Shown: positions 52,084 through 60,135 of the stretch, piece after piece
Layout of the letters: each line of letters starts with the position of its first letter
Numbering within the stretch: the first letter of the stretch is position 1
From: Sphingomonas lycopersici
Lineage (GTDB): Bacteria; Pseudomonadota; Alphaproteobacteria; Sphingomonadales; Sphingomonadaceae
DNA: 64,000 nucleotides
Assembly: GCF_026130605.1 (NCBI RefSeq)
Contig: NZ_JANFAU010000003.1
Coordinates: 496,001-560,000 of the forward strand
Direction of reading: 5' to 3'
Made by a program: the position numbers and the translations under genes
The notes under the pieces: model-generated
What the model was told of the DNA's origin: nothing
The model's input: the letters and a program-made list of their open reading frames with translations, nothing else
Database searches by the model: none

Positions 52084-52850
52084 GCCTTCACCGGCGCGTC
52101 GGGATCGCGGAACGCCGCCTCGCCGGCGTCGGTCACCGCGACCCATTGCGGGTCGGGCTTGTCCTCCGCGTCATAATTGTCGTTCCAGTTCCACCATTTG
52201 TACGGCGGGGTCTGCGGATAGCCCTCGGGCGAATCCTCCCAGATTTCCTGGCGGCCGAGCGGGGTGAGATCGAGATAGCTCCACACGCTGCCCATCGCCT
52301 CGTCACCGCGATTGTCGATGAAATAGGTGCGATAGATTTTCGCGCCGTCGCGGATGAACACATTGTGCCCATGCCATTCGTCGACCCCGAAATCGGCGTC
52401 GAAGCTGTCGGTGATCGTATACCAGGGAATCTGTTCCCACCCCATCCGCGCCTTGAGCCGCGCGATATCGGGCTGCGGCGCGCGCGAGGCATAGACCAAG
52501 GTCGTATCGCGCTGGTTGAGATGGACGAGGTTCGAGACCTGATCCGCCCCGAGCGAGCAGCCGCGGCAGCCGTGATCGGGCCAGCCGAACACCCCGGGCT
52601 CGAAAAAGGCGCGATAGACGATAAGCTGGCGCCGGCCGGCGAACAGATCGAGCAGCGTCGCCGATCCCTCGGGTCCCTCGAAGACATAGTCCTTCTCGAC
52701 CGCCATCCACGGCATCCGCCGCCGCTCGGCGGCGAGCGCGTCGCGGGCGCGGACCAGCGCCTTTTCCTTCACCAGCATCGCCTCGCGCGCCGCGCGCCAC
52801 GCCTCGGGCGAGACGATCGGCGGATGGTTTTTCGGCAGTTCCTCGCTCAT
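52080..52850 (-). CDS. DUF899-family thioredoxin-like protein (paralogue 2)
   Basis: 256 aa, AGGAG before ATG 52850. Blocks typical of DUF899 are LLDLFAGRRQLIVYRAFFEP, GCRGCSLGADQVSNLVHLNQ with a CxxC pair, YTITDSFDADFGVDEWHGHN and SVWSYLDLTPLGRQEIWEDS. It also carries a Trp-rich C terminus (YKWWNWNDNY). It belongs to an ArsR/SRPBCC/DUF899/small-membrane operon, an arrangement common for this family. Clearly diverged from the copy at 10866 (CPMC there, CRGC here). Confidence 0.9.
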   Translation of the reverse strand: MSEELPKNHPPIVSPEAWRAAREAMLVKEKALVRARDALAAERRRMPWMAVEKDYVFEGPEGSATLLDLFAGRRQLIVYRAFFEPGVFGWPDHGCRGCSLGADQVSNLVHLNQRDTTLVYASRAPQPDIARLKARMGWEQIPWYTITDSFDADFGVDEWHGHNVFIRDGAKIYRTYFIDNRGDEAMGSVWSYLDLTPLGRQEIWEDSPEGYPQTPPYKWWNWNDNYDAEDKPDPQWVAVTDAGEAAFRDPDAPVKA

Positions 52851-52883
52851 GACGTCGCTCCTGCTCGTCGGACGGATAATGCG

Positions 52884-53351
52884 TTACGCCTGCTCATCGG
52901 CGATCTCCCCGACGCGGGTGACCACGCCGACCCAGCCGCCGCTCATGTTGCGATAAGCGGTTTCGTTGCGCGGCAGCTCGAACCCGGAATGGACCACGCG
53001 CAGCCGGGTGCCGCCGTCGACCGGTTCGAGCGTCAGCGTCACCACCGTATCGAGCAGCGAGCCGTAGCCGGTGTTCGCGACATGGCCGCCGCGCCAGCTA
53101 TAGGCGAGCCGGCGATGCGGCTGGACCTCGATGACCTCGCAGCGGATCGTCCCGTCCCATTCGCCCGCGGGGCTGGTCTGATAAGTGAAGAGATTGCCGA
53201 CGACGGGCTCGAACCCGACCGGGGTCATCCGCAGCCAGCGCGCGATCAGTTCGGGGTCGACCAGCGTCTTCCAGATCGTCTCCGGCGCGTGGGGGAACAC
53301 CTCGTCGACCGCGATCACGCGCGCGTCGGTCTGCACCAGGCTGTCGGTCAT
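52884..53351 (-). CDS. SRPBCC (AHSA1-like) domain protein
   Basis: 155 aa. START-like fold segments: VDEVFPHAPETIWKTLVDPE, EVIEVQPHRRLAYSWRG, TLTLEPVDGGTRLRVVHSGF and the C-terminal helix GGWVGVVTRVGEIAD. Such proteins bind hydrophobic ligands. Overlaps the ArsR stop by 4 bp, so it is co-expressed with that repressor. Confidence 0.92.
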   Translation of the reverse strand: MTDSLVQTDARVIAVDEVFPHAPETIWKTLVDPELIARWLRMTPVGFEPVVGNLFTYQTSPAGEWDGTIRCEVIEVQPHRRLAYSWRGGHVANTGYGSLLDTVVTLTLEPVDGGTRLRVVHSGFELPRNETAYRNMSGGWVGVVTRVGEIADEQA

Positions 53352-53674
53352 TGATCGATCTCCTCGAGAAGCAAGCGCAGATCGGCGAACCGGTCGCGCC
53401 AGAAAGCGTCATAATGGCTGAGCCAGTCGAACAACGGCGCCAGCCCCTCCGGGCGGGCGCGGTAGAAGACCCGGCGACCTTCCGGCCGCTCGGTCACCAG
53501 CCCGGCCTGTTTGAGCAATTTCAGATGCTGCGACACCGCGCCCTGCGTCACCCCGCTCTCGCGGGTCAGCTCGACCACGTTGAGTTCCGATCGCGCGACA
53601 CGCTCGAACACCGCCCGGCGGGTCGGGTCCGAGAGCGCGCGAAGCACATTGTCGATCGCAACGGACTGCATCAT
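53348..53674 (-). CDS. ArsR-family repressor
   Basis: 108 aa from ATG 53674 (ATG 53671 and TTG 53683 also in frame). Winged helix: LRALSDPTRRAVFERVARSE, LTRESGVTQGAVSQHLKLLK, GLVTERPEGRRVFYRARPEG. No metal-binding Cys cluster of the classical ArsR/SmtB type. Two direct copies of a palindromic site sit immediately upstream of the start, indicating autorepression of the ArsR/SRPBCC/DUF899 operon. Confidence 0.93.
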   Translation of the reverse strand: MMQSVAIDNVLRALSDPTRRAVFERVARSELNVVELTRESGVTQGAVSQHLKLLKQAGLVTERPEGRRVFYRARPEGLAPLFDWLSHYDAFWRDRFADLRLLLEEIDQ

Positions 53675-53682
53675 GCAGTTCA

Positions 53683-53716
53683 ATTAGTCTTCGCTAATTC
53701 ATTAGTCAATGCTAAT
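53683..53716. promoter_or_regulatory. Two tandem ArsR operator copies
   Basis: ATTAGTC-n3-GCTAAT-type palindromes occur at 53683-53698 (ATTAGTCTTCGCTAAT) and 53701-53716 (ATTAGTCAATGCTAAT). They are 13 of 16 identical with all arm bases conserved, and their centres are 18 bp apart. They lie directly before the ArsR start codons. Confidence 0.7.
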
Positions 53717-53792
53717 CTTATCGCTTCGCCGTAAAGCTGCCGATTTCAGGTACTAACGCGTCGCTCGCTTTCGGTCGGCAAAGGACGCAGGG

Positions 53793-54422
53793 ATGACGCT
53801 TCACACATGGTGGCTGTTTACGGGCGCGGTCTTCCTGCTCTCCGGCACGCCCGGCCCCAATATGCTCCACATCCTGTCGCGAAGCGTGGAAATGGGGATG
53901 AAGCGCAGCGTCGCCGCGATGGCCGGCTGCCTCGCCGCGGTGGTTACCGTTCTCGCCGCGTCGGCGGCCGGGCTGACGACCTTGCTGCTCGCGGTGCCGG
54001 GCGCCTTCGCGGTGCTGCGCTACGCCGGCGTCGCCTATCTGATCTATCTCGGCATCAAGGCGTGGCGCAGCGAGGCCGGCCCGATCGATGTGGGCAGCGA
54101 CGAGCTTCCCGCCGCGGTGTCGCCGGGCGGATTGTTTCGCGGCGGCTTCGCGATCGGCATCAGCAACCCCAAGCTGATCTTGTTCGCCGCGGCGTTCCTG
54201 CCGCAATTCGTGACGCCGACCCAGCCGCAGGCGCCGCAATTCGCCATTCTGGTGCTCACCTTCGCCGCGGTGGAATGCGGCTGGTATGCCGTTTACGCGT
54301 TCGGCGGCCATTCGCTCTCGCGCTATCTGAGCCGGCCGGCGATCAAGCGCGCGTTCAACCGCATCACGGGGGCGATCTTCGTCGGGTTCGGGCTGGCGTT
54401 GCTCAAGGTGAGGCCGTCCTGA
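53793..54422 (+). CDS. LysE/RhtB-family amino-acid exporter
   Basis: 209 aa with six hydrophobic segments. The family hallmark SGTPGPNMLHILSRS lies in helix 1, and LRYAGVAYLIYLGIKAWRS and FAIGISNPKLILFAAAFLPQF follow. Exports amino acids or homoserine-lactone-type molecules by proton exchange. Monocistronic by appearance, divergent from the ArsR operon. Confidence 0.93.
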   Translation: MTLHTWWLFTGAVFLLSGTPGPNMLHILSRSVEMGMKRSVAAMAGCLAAVVTVLAASAAGLTTLLLAVPGAFAVLRYAGVAYLIYLGIKAWRSEAGPIDVGSDELPAAVSPGGLFRGGFAIGISNPKLILFAAAFLPQFVTPTQPQAPQFAILVLTFAAVECGWYAVYAFGGHSLSRYLSRPAIKRAFNRITGAIFVGFGLALLKVRPS

Positions 54423-54519
54423 GCAATGGGCGGCGGCGGCGCCCATAAGCACTAGAAATCCGATGCTTCCTGCCGCGTTCGGCTTGAACGCGGCGTTGCG
54501 GCCCGGCATGATCCGCCGC

Positions 54520-55428
54520 ATGAAAGTCGCAGCCTTCGCCATCCTCCTCGCGGCCGTGCCGTTCGCCGCCGTCGCAAAGACCGAAAAGAAGCATAGCCCC
54601 CGCCCCGCGACGGGCGAGACCGTCCTGCCGTTCCAGCTCAACAAGGAAGGGTTCCCGCTCATCAAGGGCGCGGTGGACGGCAAGCCCGGCGTCTTCCTGC
54701 TCGATACGGGGACCTATGATCGTTTCCTGCTGAACCGTCATTATGTCCCGCTCGATCAGGGCGTTCACGTCGGTGGCGACGAGTCGATCGTCCTTCGCCG
54801 CCACGCGGGCGCGCACAAGGCCGATCTCGCCGGGGTGCTCAAGGTTCCCGCCTCGTCGGGCAATGGCAAGAATCCGGATGCCGCGCTCAGCATCGATGCC
54901 CGTCAGCAGCAGCAGGACATCGACCCGCGCTTCCTCGGCTGGCTCGGCTGGGGCTTTTTCAAGAAATACGTCACGACGATCGATTATCGCCGGCAGGTCG
55001 TCCGCCTGATGCCCTTGGCCAAGGCGCCGCCGACGCCGCGCCCGCCCGAGAGTATCACGCTCTCGTTCCTCCCCTCCAGCCCGGTGCGACCGTTCGTCGC
55101 GAGCATCGGCGGCCATTCCACGCCGACCGTCGTCAGGACGACCGGCTGGGACAGCCTCGCGCTGCAGCCCGCCAATTGGAAGCGGATCGCGCCCTCGAAG
55201 GTCGTCAAGCCGCGCCCCGGCAAGGGATGTATCGCGGTGACGCCCGCCACCTTCGGCGGGAAGCGTGTCGATCTGGTCGATCTCGAGCGCAGCGAGCGCC
55301 AGGACGAACGGCTGACGCTCGGCATCGGCTTCCTCCCGCGCTTCACCAGCGTGTGGGATCCGCGTGTCGGCAAGGTCATCCTGACACCGAACGGCACCAA
55401 GCCGCCGCAGCGTCGATCCTGCGCCTGA
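54520..55428 (+). CDS. Secreted retropepsin-like aspartyl protease homologue
   Basis: 302 aa from ATG 54520 (upstream ATGs at 54508 and 54463 possible). Signal peptide ends PFAAVAK. The hydrophobic-hydrophobic-DTG signature appears as GVFLLDTGTYDRFLL (Asp-Thr-Gly). A second DTG is not obvious; the matching later position reads VVRTTGWDSLALQ, where TTG replaces DTG. One-lobed bacterial homologues act as dimers, so activity is uncertain. No operon partner. Confidence 0.7.
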   Translation: MKVAAFAILLAAVPFAAVAKTEKKHSPRPATGETVLPFQLNKEGFPLIKGAVDGKPGVFLLDTGTYDRFLLNRHYVPLDQGVHVGGDESIVLRRHAGAHKADLAGVLKVPASSGNGKNPDAALSIDARQQQQDIDPRFLGWLGWGFFKKYVTTIDYRRQVVRLMPLAKAPPTPRPPESITLSFLPSSPVRPFVASIGGHSTPTVVRTTGWDSLALQPANWKRIAPSKVVKPRPGKGCIAVTPATFGGKRVDLVDLERSERQDERLTLGIGFLPRFTSVWDPRVGKVILTPNGTKPPQRRSCA

Positions 55429-55455
55429 GCGCCGGGCGGGAGCGCTGGCCGCCGA

Positions 55456-56763
55456 TCAGCGCCCCACCTGCTTCACCAGACGCGGCAGAGCGAGCCCCAG
55501 CGCCGCCGTGCGATAGAGGTAGCTCGCCAGCAGCGCGATCCAGACGCCCGCGTCGCCCAGCCCGCGCAGCAATGCATCGGTGACGAGATAAAGCGCGAGC
55601 GAGAGGATCGCCGCGTTGCGCAGCGTCCGCCCGCGCGTCGCGCCGATGAAGATGCCGTCGAGCAGCCAGCTCGGCATACCGAGCAGCGGCACCAGCGCGC
55701 AAAAGGGCAGCATCGCCACCGCCTGCGCCTGTACCGCGGGATCGCGGGTGACGAGCGTGATCAGCCACGGCCCGCTCGCGGCGATCGCGGCGGCGAACAG
55801 CACGCCGCCCGCGAGCGAGAATTCGCCGGTCAGTCGCGCGGCGCGCAGCAGGCCTTGGCGCGATCCCGCGCCGATCGCCGCCCCGACCCGCGCCTCGGCG
55901 GTGAAGGCGAACCCGTCGAGCACGAATGCGCTGATGCTGACGAACTGCATCAACACATGATTGGCGGCGAGCGGCACCGCGCCGAGCCGTGCGCCGGCGC
56001 GTGCGAACCAGGTGAACAGCAGCAGCAACGCCACGGTGCGGATCATGATATCGGCATTGACCGACAACAGCCGCCGAAACGCGCCGGGGGCAAAGGTCGT
56101 CGCGCGGCCGATGCGCCACCAGCCCGCCCCCAACACGTGCCGCGCCGCCCATAGCCCGCTCGCCAGCGCGACCCATTCGGCGATCGAGGTGCCGATCCCC
56201 GCCCCCCACGGCCCGAGCCCGAACACCGCGACGAACAGCACGTCGAGCACGATGTTGATGCCGTTGAACGCGACCTGGCACGCGAGCGCCAGCCGCGTCC
56301 GGCCGAGCCCGAGCAGCCAGCCGTTGAGCACGTAGAAGCCGAGCGCGGCGGGCGCGCCGAGGAAGCGCGCGGCGGTGAAGTCATGCGCCGCCGCGGCGGC
56401 GTTGGCGGGCACGTGCATCAGCAGCAGCGCGAGCGGGACGATCGCGGGCGACAGCAGCAGCAATATCGCACCCAGCCCCAGCCCGAGCAACAATGCGCGC
56501 ACGAGCAGCGCGCGCAATTCCTCCCCGCCGCCGGCGCCCACCGCCTGTGCGGTGAGCCCGGTCACCCCCATCCGCAGGAAGCCGAAGGTCCAGAAGATCA
56601 GATTGACCGTCGTGACGCCCAGCGCGACCCCCGCGAGCATTGCGGCGTCGCCGGTGCGCCCGATCACCGTCGCATCGACCACCCCGACCAGCGGCACCAG
56701 CGCCTGACCGACGATGATCGGCCATGCCTGTGCGAAGATATTGCGGCGAGTCAGGTTGTTCAT
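55456..56763 (-). CDS. MATE-family efflux transporter (DinF-like)
   Basis: 435 aa from ATG 56763 (a GTG five codons earlier is in frame). Twelve membrane segments with the MATE duplication: PIIVGQALVPLVGVVDATVI starts the first half, FGFLRMGVTGLTAQAVGAG follows, and VNADIMIRTVALLLLFTWFA starts the second. DinF-type MATE pumps use ion gradients to expel cationic compounds. Divergent from an ArsR-type regulator with about 120 bp between. Confidence 0.93.
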   Translation of the reverse strand: MNNLTRRNIFAQAWPIIVGQALVPLVGVVDATVIGRTGDAAMLAGVALGVTTVNLIFWTFGFLRMGVTGLTAQAVGAGGGEELRALLVRALLLGLGLGAILLLLSPAIVPLALLLMHVPANAAAAAHDFTAARFLGAPAALGFYVLNGWLLGLGRTRLALACQVAFNGINIVLDVLFVAVFGLGPWGAGIGTSIAEWVALASGLWAARHVLGAGWWRIGRATTFAPGAFRRLLSVNADIMIRTVALLLLFTWFARAGARLGAVPLAANHVLMQFVSISAFVLDGFAFTAEARVGAAIGAGSRQGLLRAARLTGEFSLAGGVLFAAAIAASGPWLITLVTRDPAVQAQAVAMLPFCALVPLLGMPSWLLDGIFIGATRGRTLRNAAILSLALYLVTDALLRGLGDAGVWIALLASYLYRTAALGLALPRLVKQVGR

Positions 56764-56818
56764 CGCCGGCGAAATCACACGGACCGGGCGATCACGCTAC
56801 TCCGATCCGCAAAAAAAT

Positions 56819-56835
56819 GGTCGCGGAACGCGACC
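56819..56835. promoter_or_regulatory. Inverted repeat between MATE and ArsR genes
   Basis: GGTCGCG-GAA-CGCGACC in A7/T4 surroundings, midway between the divergent starts; a candidate operator for the regulator at 56887. An 11-mer of its right arm, GCGACCTTTTG (56830-56840), recurs inverted at 57609-57619 just after that regulator gene. Confidence 0.45.
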
Positions 56836-56886
56836 TTTTGGCCGCGAGCGAAATGTCATCGCCGCCGACCATGCTAAAAGCGCGAC

Positions 56887-57579
56887 ATGACGACGGGAAA
56901 CAATATGGCGGCGGTGGCGCGGCTGATCGGCGATCCGGCGCGCGCCAATATGCTCGATGCGATGCTCGACGCGCAGGCGCATAGCGCGGGCGAGCTCGCC
57001 ACGATCGCCGGCGTCTCGGCCGCCACTGCGAGCGGGCATCTGCGCCAGCTGCTCGACGGCGGGCTGGTCGCGGTCGCGGCGCAGGGGCGGCATCGCTATT
57101 ACCGGCTCGCCTCGCCCGAGGTCGCGCGGCTGCTCGAAGGGTTGATGGCGGTGACCGCACCGCTCGTTACGCGGCATCGCGCGACGCCGCGCGTGCCAAA
57201 CGCGCTTCGCGAGGCGCGGACCTGTTACGATCACCTCGCGGGGCGGCTGGGCATCGCGATCACCGATACGCTGGTCGCAAACGGCGCGGTGCGGATCGAC
57301 GATAATAATATCGCGGTGACCGATCACGGGCGGGCGTGGCTCGGCGAGATGGCGATCGATCTCGATGCCCCGCGCGGGTGGGGCCGCCGGCCGGTCTGCC
57401 GTCCGTGCCTCGACTGGAGCGAGCGCCGCCCGCACCTCGCCGGCGTGCTCGGCGCCGCCTTGCTCGAACGGCTGCTCGACCGCGGCTGGATCGCGCGGGT
57501 CGACGGCAGCCGCGCGATCCGCGTCACCCCGCCCGGCGCGGCCGAGCTTCGTCGGCGCTTCGGGTACGAACCGGGGTGA
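56887..57579 (+). CDS. ArsR-type winged-helix regulator with C-terminal Cys domain
   Basis: 230 aa. The winged helix covers residues 8-80 (IGDPARANMLDAMLDAQAHS, GVSAATASGHLRQLLDGGLV, RHRYYRLASPEVARLLEGL). The C-terminal domain contains CRPCLDWSERRPHLAG, a conserved feature of this subfamily that may bind metal or a ligand. Divergent from the MATE pump and probably its repressor. Confidence 0.88.
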   Translation: MTTGNNMAAVARLIGDPARANMLDAMLDAQAHSAGELATIAGVSAATASGHLRQLLDGGLVAVAAQGRHRYYRLASPEVARLLEGLMAVTAPLVTRHRATPRVPNALREARTCYDHLAGRLGIAITDTLVANGAVRIDDNNIAVTDHGRAWLGEMAIDLDAPRGWGRRPVCRPCLDWSERRPHLAGVLGAALLERLLDRGWIARVDGSRAIRVTPPGAAELRRRFGYEPG

Positions 57580-57644
57580 GCGCGCGACCGCTTCGTCGCT
57601 TCGTCCGACAAAAGGTCGCCTTGCCGCCGCGATAGCTTTTATTC

Positions 57645-57671
57645 CATATCCTATTAAATTGATAGGATATG
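57645..57671. promoter_or_regulatory. 27-bp palindromic operator of the peroxiredoxin-EpsC operon
   Basis: Exact 10-bp arms CATATCCTAT and ATAGGATATG with spacer TAAATTG, ending 21 bp before the ATG of the peroxiredoxin gene. The A/T-rich symmetric form fits an Rrf2-type or similar sulfur/redox repressor, but the regulator is not in the window. Confidence 0.65.
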
Positions 57672-57692
57672 ATCGTGCATCGGAGGTGAAGC

Positions 57693-58331
57693 ATGTCGCT
57701 CAAGCTTTTCGATACGGTGCCGGATTTTACGCAAGCGTCGACCGAGGGAGACTTCGGTCTCTACCGCTGGGCCGGCAACGACTGGGTGGTGCTGTTCAGC
57801 CATCCGCGCGATTTCACCCCCGTGTGCACGACCGAGCTGGGTGCGGTCGCGCGGCTCAAGCCGGAGTTCGACCGGCGTGGGGTCAAGGTCGCAGGGCTTT
57901 CGGTCGATTCGGTGGCGAGCCACCGCGCCTGGGCTTCGGACATCGAACAGACGCAGGGCGTCGCGCTCAACTTCCCGCTGATCGCGGACGAGGACCGGCG
58001 CGTTTCGCATCTGCTCGATCTGATCCACCCCAATGCGTCGGATACGGTGACGGTGCGCAGCGTGCTGGTGATCGATCCCGCCAAGCGACTGCGGCTGACG
58101 CTGACCTATCCCGCCTCGACGGGGCGCAATTTCGCGGAGCTGCTGCGCAGCATCGACAGCCTGCAGCTCACCGAGACGCAACAGGTGGCGACCCCGGCCG
58201 ATTGGCGCGACGGCGACGATGTCATCATCCTGCCCTCGGTCGACGACGAAACCGCGCGGCGGCTGTTCGGCAGCTGGCGGACGATCACCCCCTATCTGCG
58301 CACTGTGCCGCAACCGGGCGCGCGGCGATGA
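57693..58331 (+). CDS. 1-Cys peroxiredoxin (Prx6 type)
   Basis: 212 aa with CGGAGG before the ATG. The peroxidatic site is PRDFTPVCTTE, Cys45 with Thr42; I see no other Cys in the protein, so it is a 1-Cys enzyme. The C-terminal dimer domain (LLRSIDSLQLTE, WRDGDDVIILPSV) is typical of Prx6 homologues. Reduces hydroperoxides with help of a thiol such as glutathione. First gene of a coupled set, overlapping the serine acetyltransferase gene by 4 bp. Confidence 0.94.
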   Translation: MSLKLFDTVPDFTQASTEGDFGLYRWAGNDWVVLFSHPRDFTPVCTTELGAVARLKPEFDRRGVKVAGLSVDSVASHRAWASDIEQTQGVALNFPLIADEDRRVSHLLDLIHPNASDTVTVRSVLVIDPAKRLRLTLTYPASTGRNFAELLRSIDSLQLTETQQVATPADWRDGDDVIILPSVDDETARRLFGSWRTITPYLRTVPQPGARR

Positions 58332-59254
58332 CGACCCTCGCCGAGACGGTGACCGCGCTGCGCGGCGCGCGCGATCGCTGGCGCGCGCGGCAGGAGGAGG
58401 GGCGCGATGTCGAAAGCTTCCCGTCGCGCGAGGCGATCGCGGCGATCGTCGACATATTGGCCGCCGCGCTCTACCCGCGCCGGCTCGGGCGGTTCCGCGG
58501 CGCGGCGGGGGATGAGGAAGACCGGTTCGTCGCCGCCAAGCTGATCGCGGGCTTCGGCGCGCTCGAACGCGAGATCGCCGCAGAGCTTGGCTATTGGCAA
58601 AAGGAATCGCGCGCCGATTTCCCGGCCGACCAGGCGGCGTCGATCGTCCGCTTGTTCGGCGCATCGCTCGGCGAGGTGCGCGAGCTGGTCGACGGCGATG
58701 TCGAGGCGGCATTCCTCGGCGATCCGGCGGCGCGCAGCGTCGACGAGATCCTGCTCTGCTATCCCGGCGCGATTGCCAGCCTCTACCACCGGCTCGCGCA
58801 CCAGCTCCACGCATTGGGCGCGCCGATCGTCGCGCGGCTGATCTCCGAGCTCGCCAACGAGCGCACCGGGATCGACATCCACCCCGGCGCGACGATCGGG
58901 CGCAATTTCTTCATCGACCACGGCACCGGGGTGGTGATCGGCGAGACCGCGATCGTCGGCGATCGGGTGCGGCTCTACCAGCATGTCACGCTCGGCGCGT
59001 GCAGCCCGCTGGGCTCGGCGACGCGCGCGCCCGGCGGCGCGCTCGCGCGGCATCCGGTGGTGGGGGACGATGTGGTGATCTACGCCGGGGCGACGATCCT
59101 CGGCCGCGTCTCGATCGGCGCGCGATCGGTGATCGGCGGCAATGTCTGGCTGCTGTCGGACGTGCCGGCGGACAGCGTGATCGTCCAGCCCGAGGCGCGC
59201 GAGCTTCCCGCCGGCGCCGCGCGCGCGCTCAAAGACGAGCTCGAGGCGGCGTGA
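58328..59254 (+). CDS. epsC: Serine O-acetyltransferase EpsC
   Basis: 308 aa from ATG 58328. N-terminal helical domain, then left-handed beta-helix hexapeptide repeats beginning ERTGIDIHPGATIGRNFFID and continuing HGTGVVIGETAIVGDRVRLY. These include the catalytic His of HGTG and DIHPGA. It acetylates serine with acetyl-CoA for cysteine synthesis. Overlaps both neighbours (4 bp with the peroxiredoxin, 1 bp with the amidotransferase-like gene), showing tight co-translation. Confidence 0.93.
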   Translation: MTTLAETVTALRGARDRWRARQEEGRDVESFPSREAIAAIVDILAAALYPRRLGRFRGAAGDEEDRFVAAKLIAGFGALEREIAAELGYWQKESRADFPADQAASIVRLFGASLGEVRELVDGDVEAAFLGDPAARSVDEILLCYPGAIASLYHRLAHQLHALGAPIVARLISELANERTGIDIHPGATIGRNFFIDHGTGVVIGETAIVGDRVRLYQHVTLGACSPLGSATRAPGGALARHPVVGDDVVIYAGATILGRVSIGARSVIGGNVWLLSDVPADSVIVQPEARELPAGAARALKDELEAA

Positions 59255-60000
59255 TGATGCGGCGCCCGGTGATCGGCATCATGTGCGCGAACGAAGTCGC
59301 CGCGCGGCCGGTGCAGTCGGTCGCGACGCGCTTCATCGCGCCGGTGACGCAATTGTGCGACGCGACGGTGCTGCTGGTGCCGGCGGTCAGCGATGCGGTC
59401 GATGCGCGCGCGGTCGCGACGGTGCTCGACGGGCTGTTGCTGACCGGCGCGCGATCGCATGTCGCGCCGGCGCGCTACGGCGGGGGGCCGGCCGATGAAG
59501 GCGCCGTGGTCGATGCCGAACGCGATGCGGTCGCGTTCGAACTCGCCGAGCAGATGATCGCGCGCGGCAAGCCGGTCTACGGCATCTGCCGCGGATTGCA
59601 GGAGATCAACGTGCTGTTCGGCGGCACGCTCGCGGCGACCGACACGAGCGGGCGGCATCACCGCGGCTCGTGGGACGAGGATTACGCCACCTTGTTCGAT
59701 CACCGCCACGCGATCGACCTGATCGACGGCGGGGTGCTCGCCGGAATCGCCGGGCATCGACACCTCACCGTCAATTCGGTCCACCAGCAGGGCATCGCAC
59801 GGCTTGGCGCGAGCCTCGCGATCGAAGCGGTGGCGAGCGACGACGGATTGATCGAGGCGATCCGCGCGCCCGGCTGCGGCGCCGACGTGCTCGCGGTGCA
59901 ATGGCATCCCGAATGGGATGTCGCGCATTGCGCGGGCAGCAAAGCCTTTTTCGCCCTGCTCGGCGAGTCGCTGCGCGCGGCGAGCGCGGCGCGGCAATAA
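59254..60000 (+). CDS. Class-I glutamine-amidotransferase-like gamma-glutamyl hydrolase (peptidase C26, PuuD-like)
   Basis: 248 aa from ATG 59254 (ATG 59257 adjacent). Nucleophile Cys in YGICRGLQEINVLFGG, and His and Glu of the triad in AVQWHPEWD. TGARSHVAPARYGG is the loop of the PuuD/C26 group, which cleaves gamma-glutamyl amide bonds. With serine acetyltransferase and a peroxiredoxin in the same mRNA, a gamma-glutamyl thiol such as a glutathione derivative is a reasonable substrate guess. Confidence 0.9.
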   Translation: MMRRPVIGIMCANEVAARPVQSVATRFIAPVTQLCDATVLLVPAVSDAVDARAVATVLDGLLLTGARSHVAPARYGGGPADEGAVVDAERDAVAFELAEQMIARGKPVYGICRGLQEINVLFGGTLAATDTSGRHHRGSWDEDYATLFDHRHAIDLIDGGVLAGIAGHRHLTVNSVHQQGIARLGASLAIEAVASDDGLIEAIRAPGCGADVLAVQWHPEWDVAHCAGSKAFFALLGESLRAASAARQ

Positions 60001-60135
60001 GATCGCACCCGGGCGCGACGACCGGTCGCTTCGGCGCGACTCGATTTCCTACCTATTCAGTATATATTAAACCACCGGCTGCGCGCGATCGGGGCGATCC
60101 GGTGCCCCTCAGCAATCAGGCGCGGGAGTGATCCG
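60001..60135. promoter_or_regulatory. Short gap with possible internal promoter
   Basis: 135 bp with an A/T-rich segment containing TATATT (60063-60068) preceded by CCTATT, a half-match to the operator arm at 57645. It may be an internal promoter for the downstream genes; no clear -35. Confidence 0.3.

Noticed and set aside
55442..55462. GCGCTG/CAGCGC hairpin as a terminator between convergent genes
   Set aside because: Short stem, overlaps the MATE stop codon and has no T-run; likely chance in GC-rich DNA.
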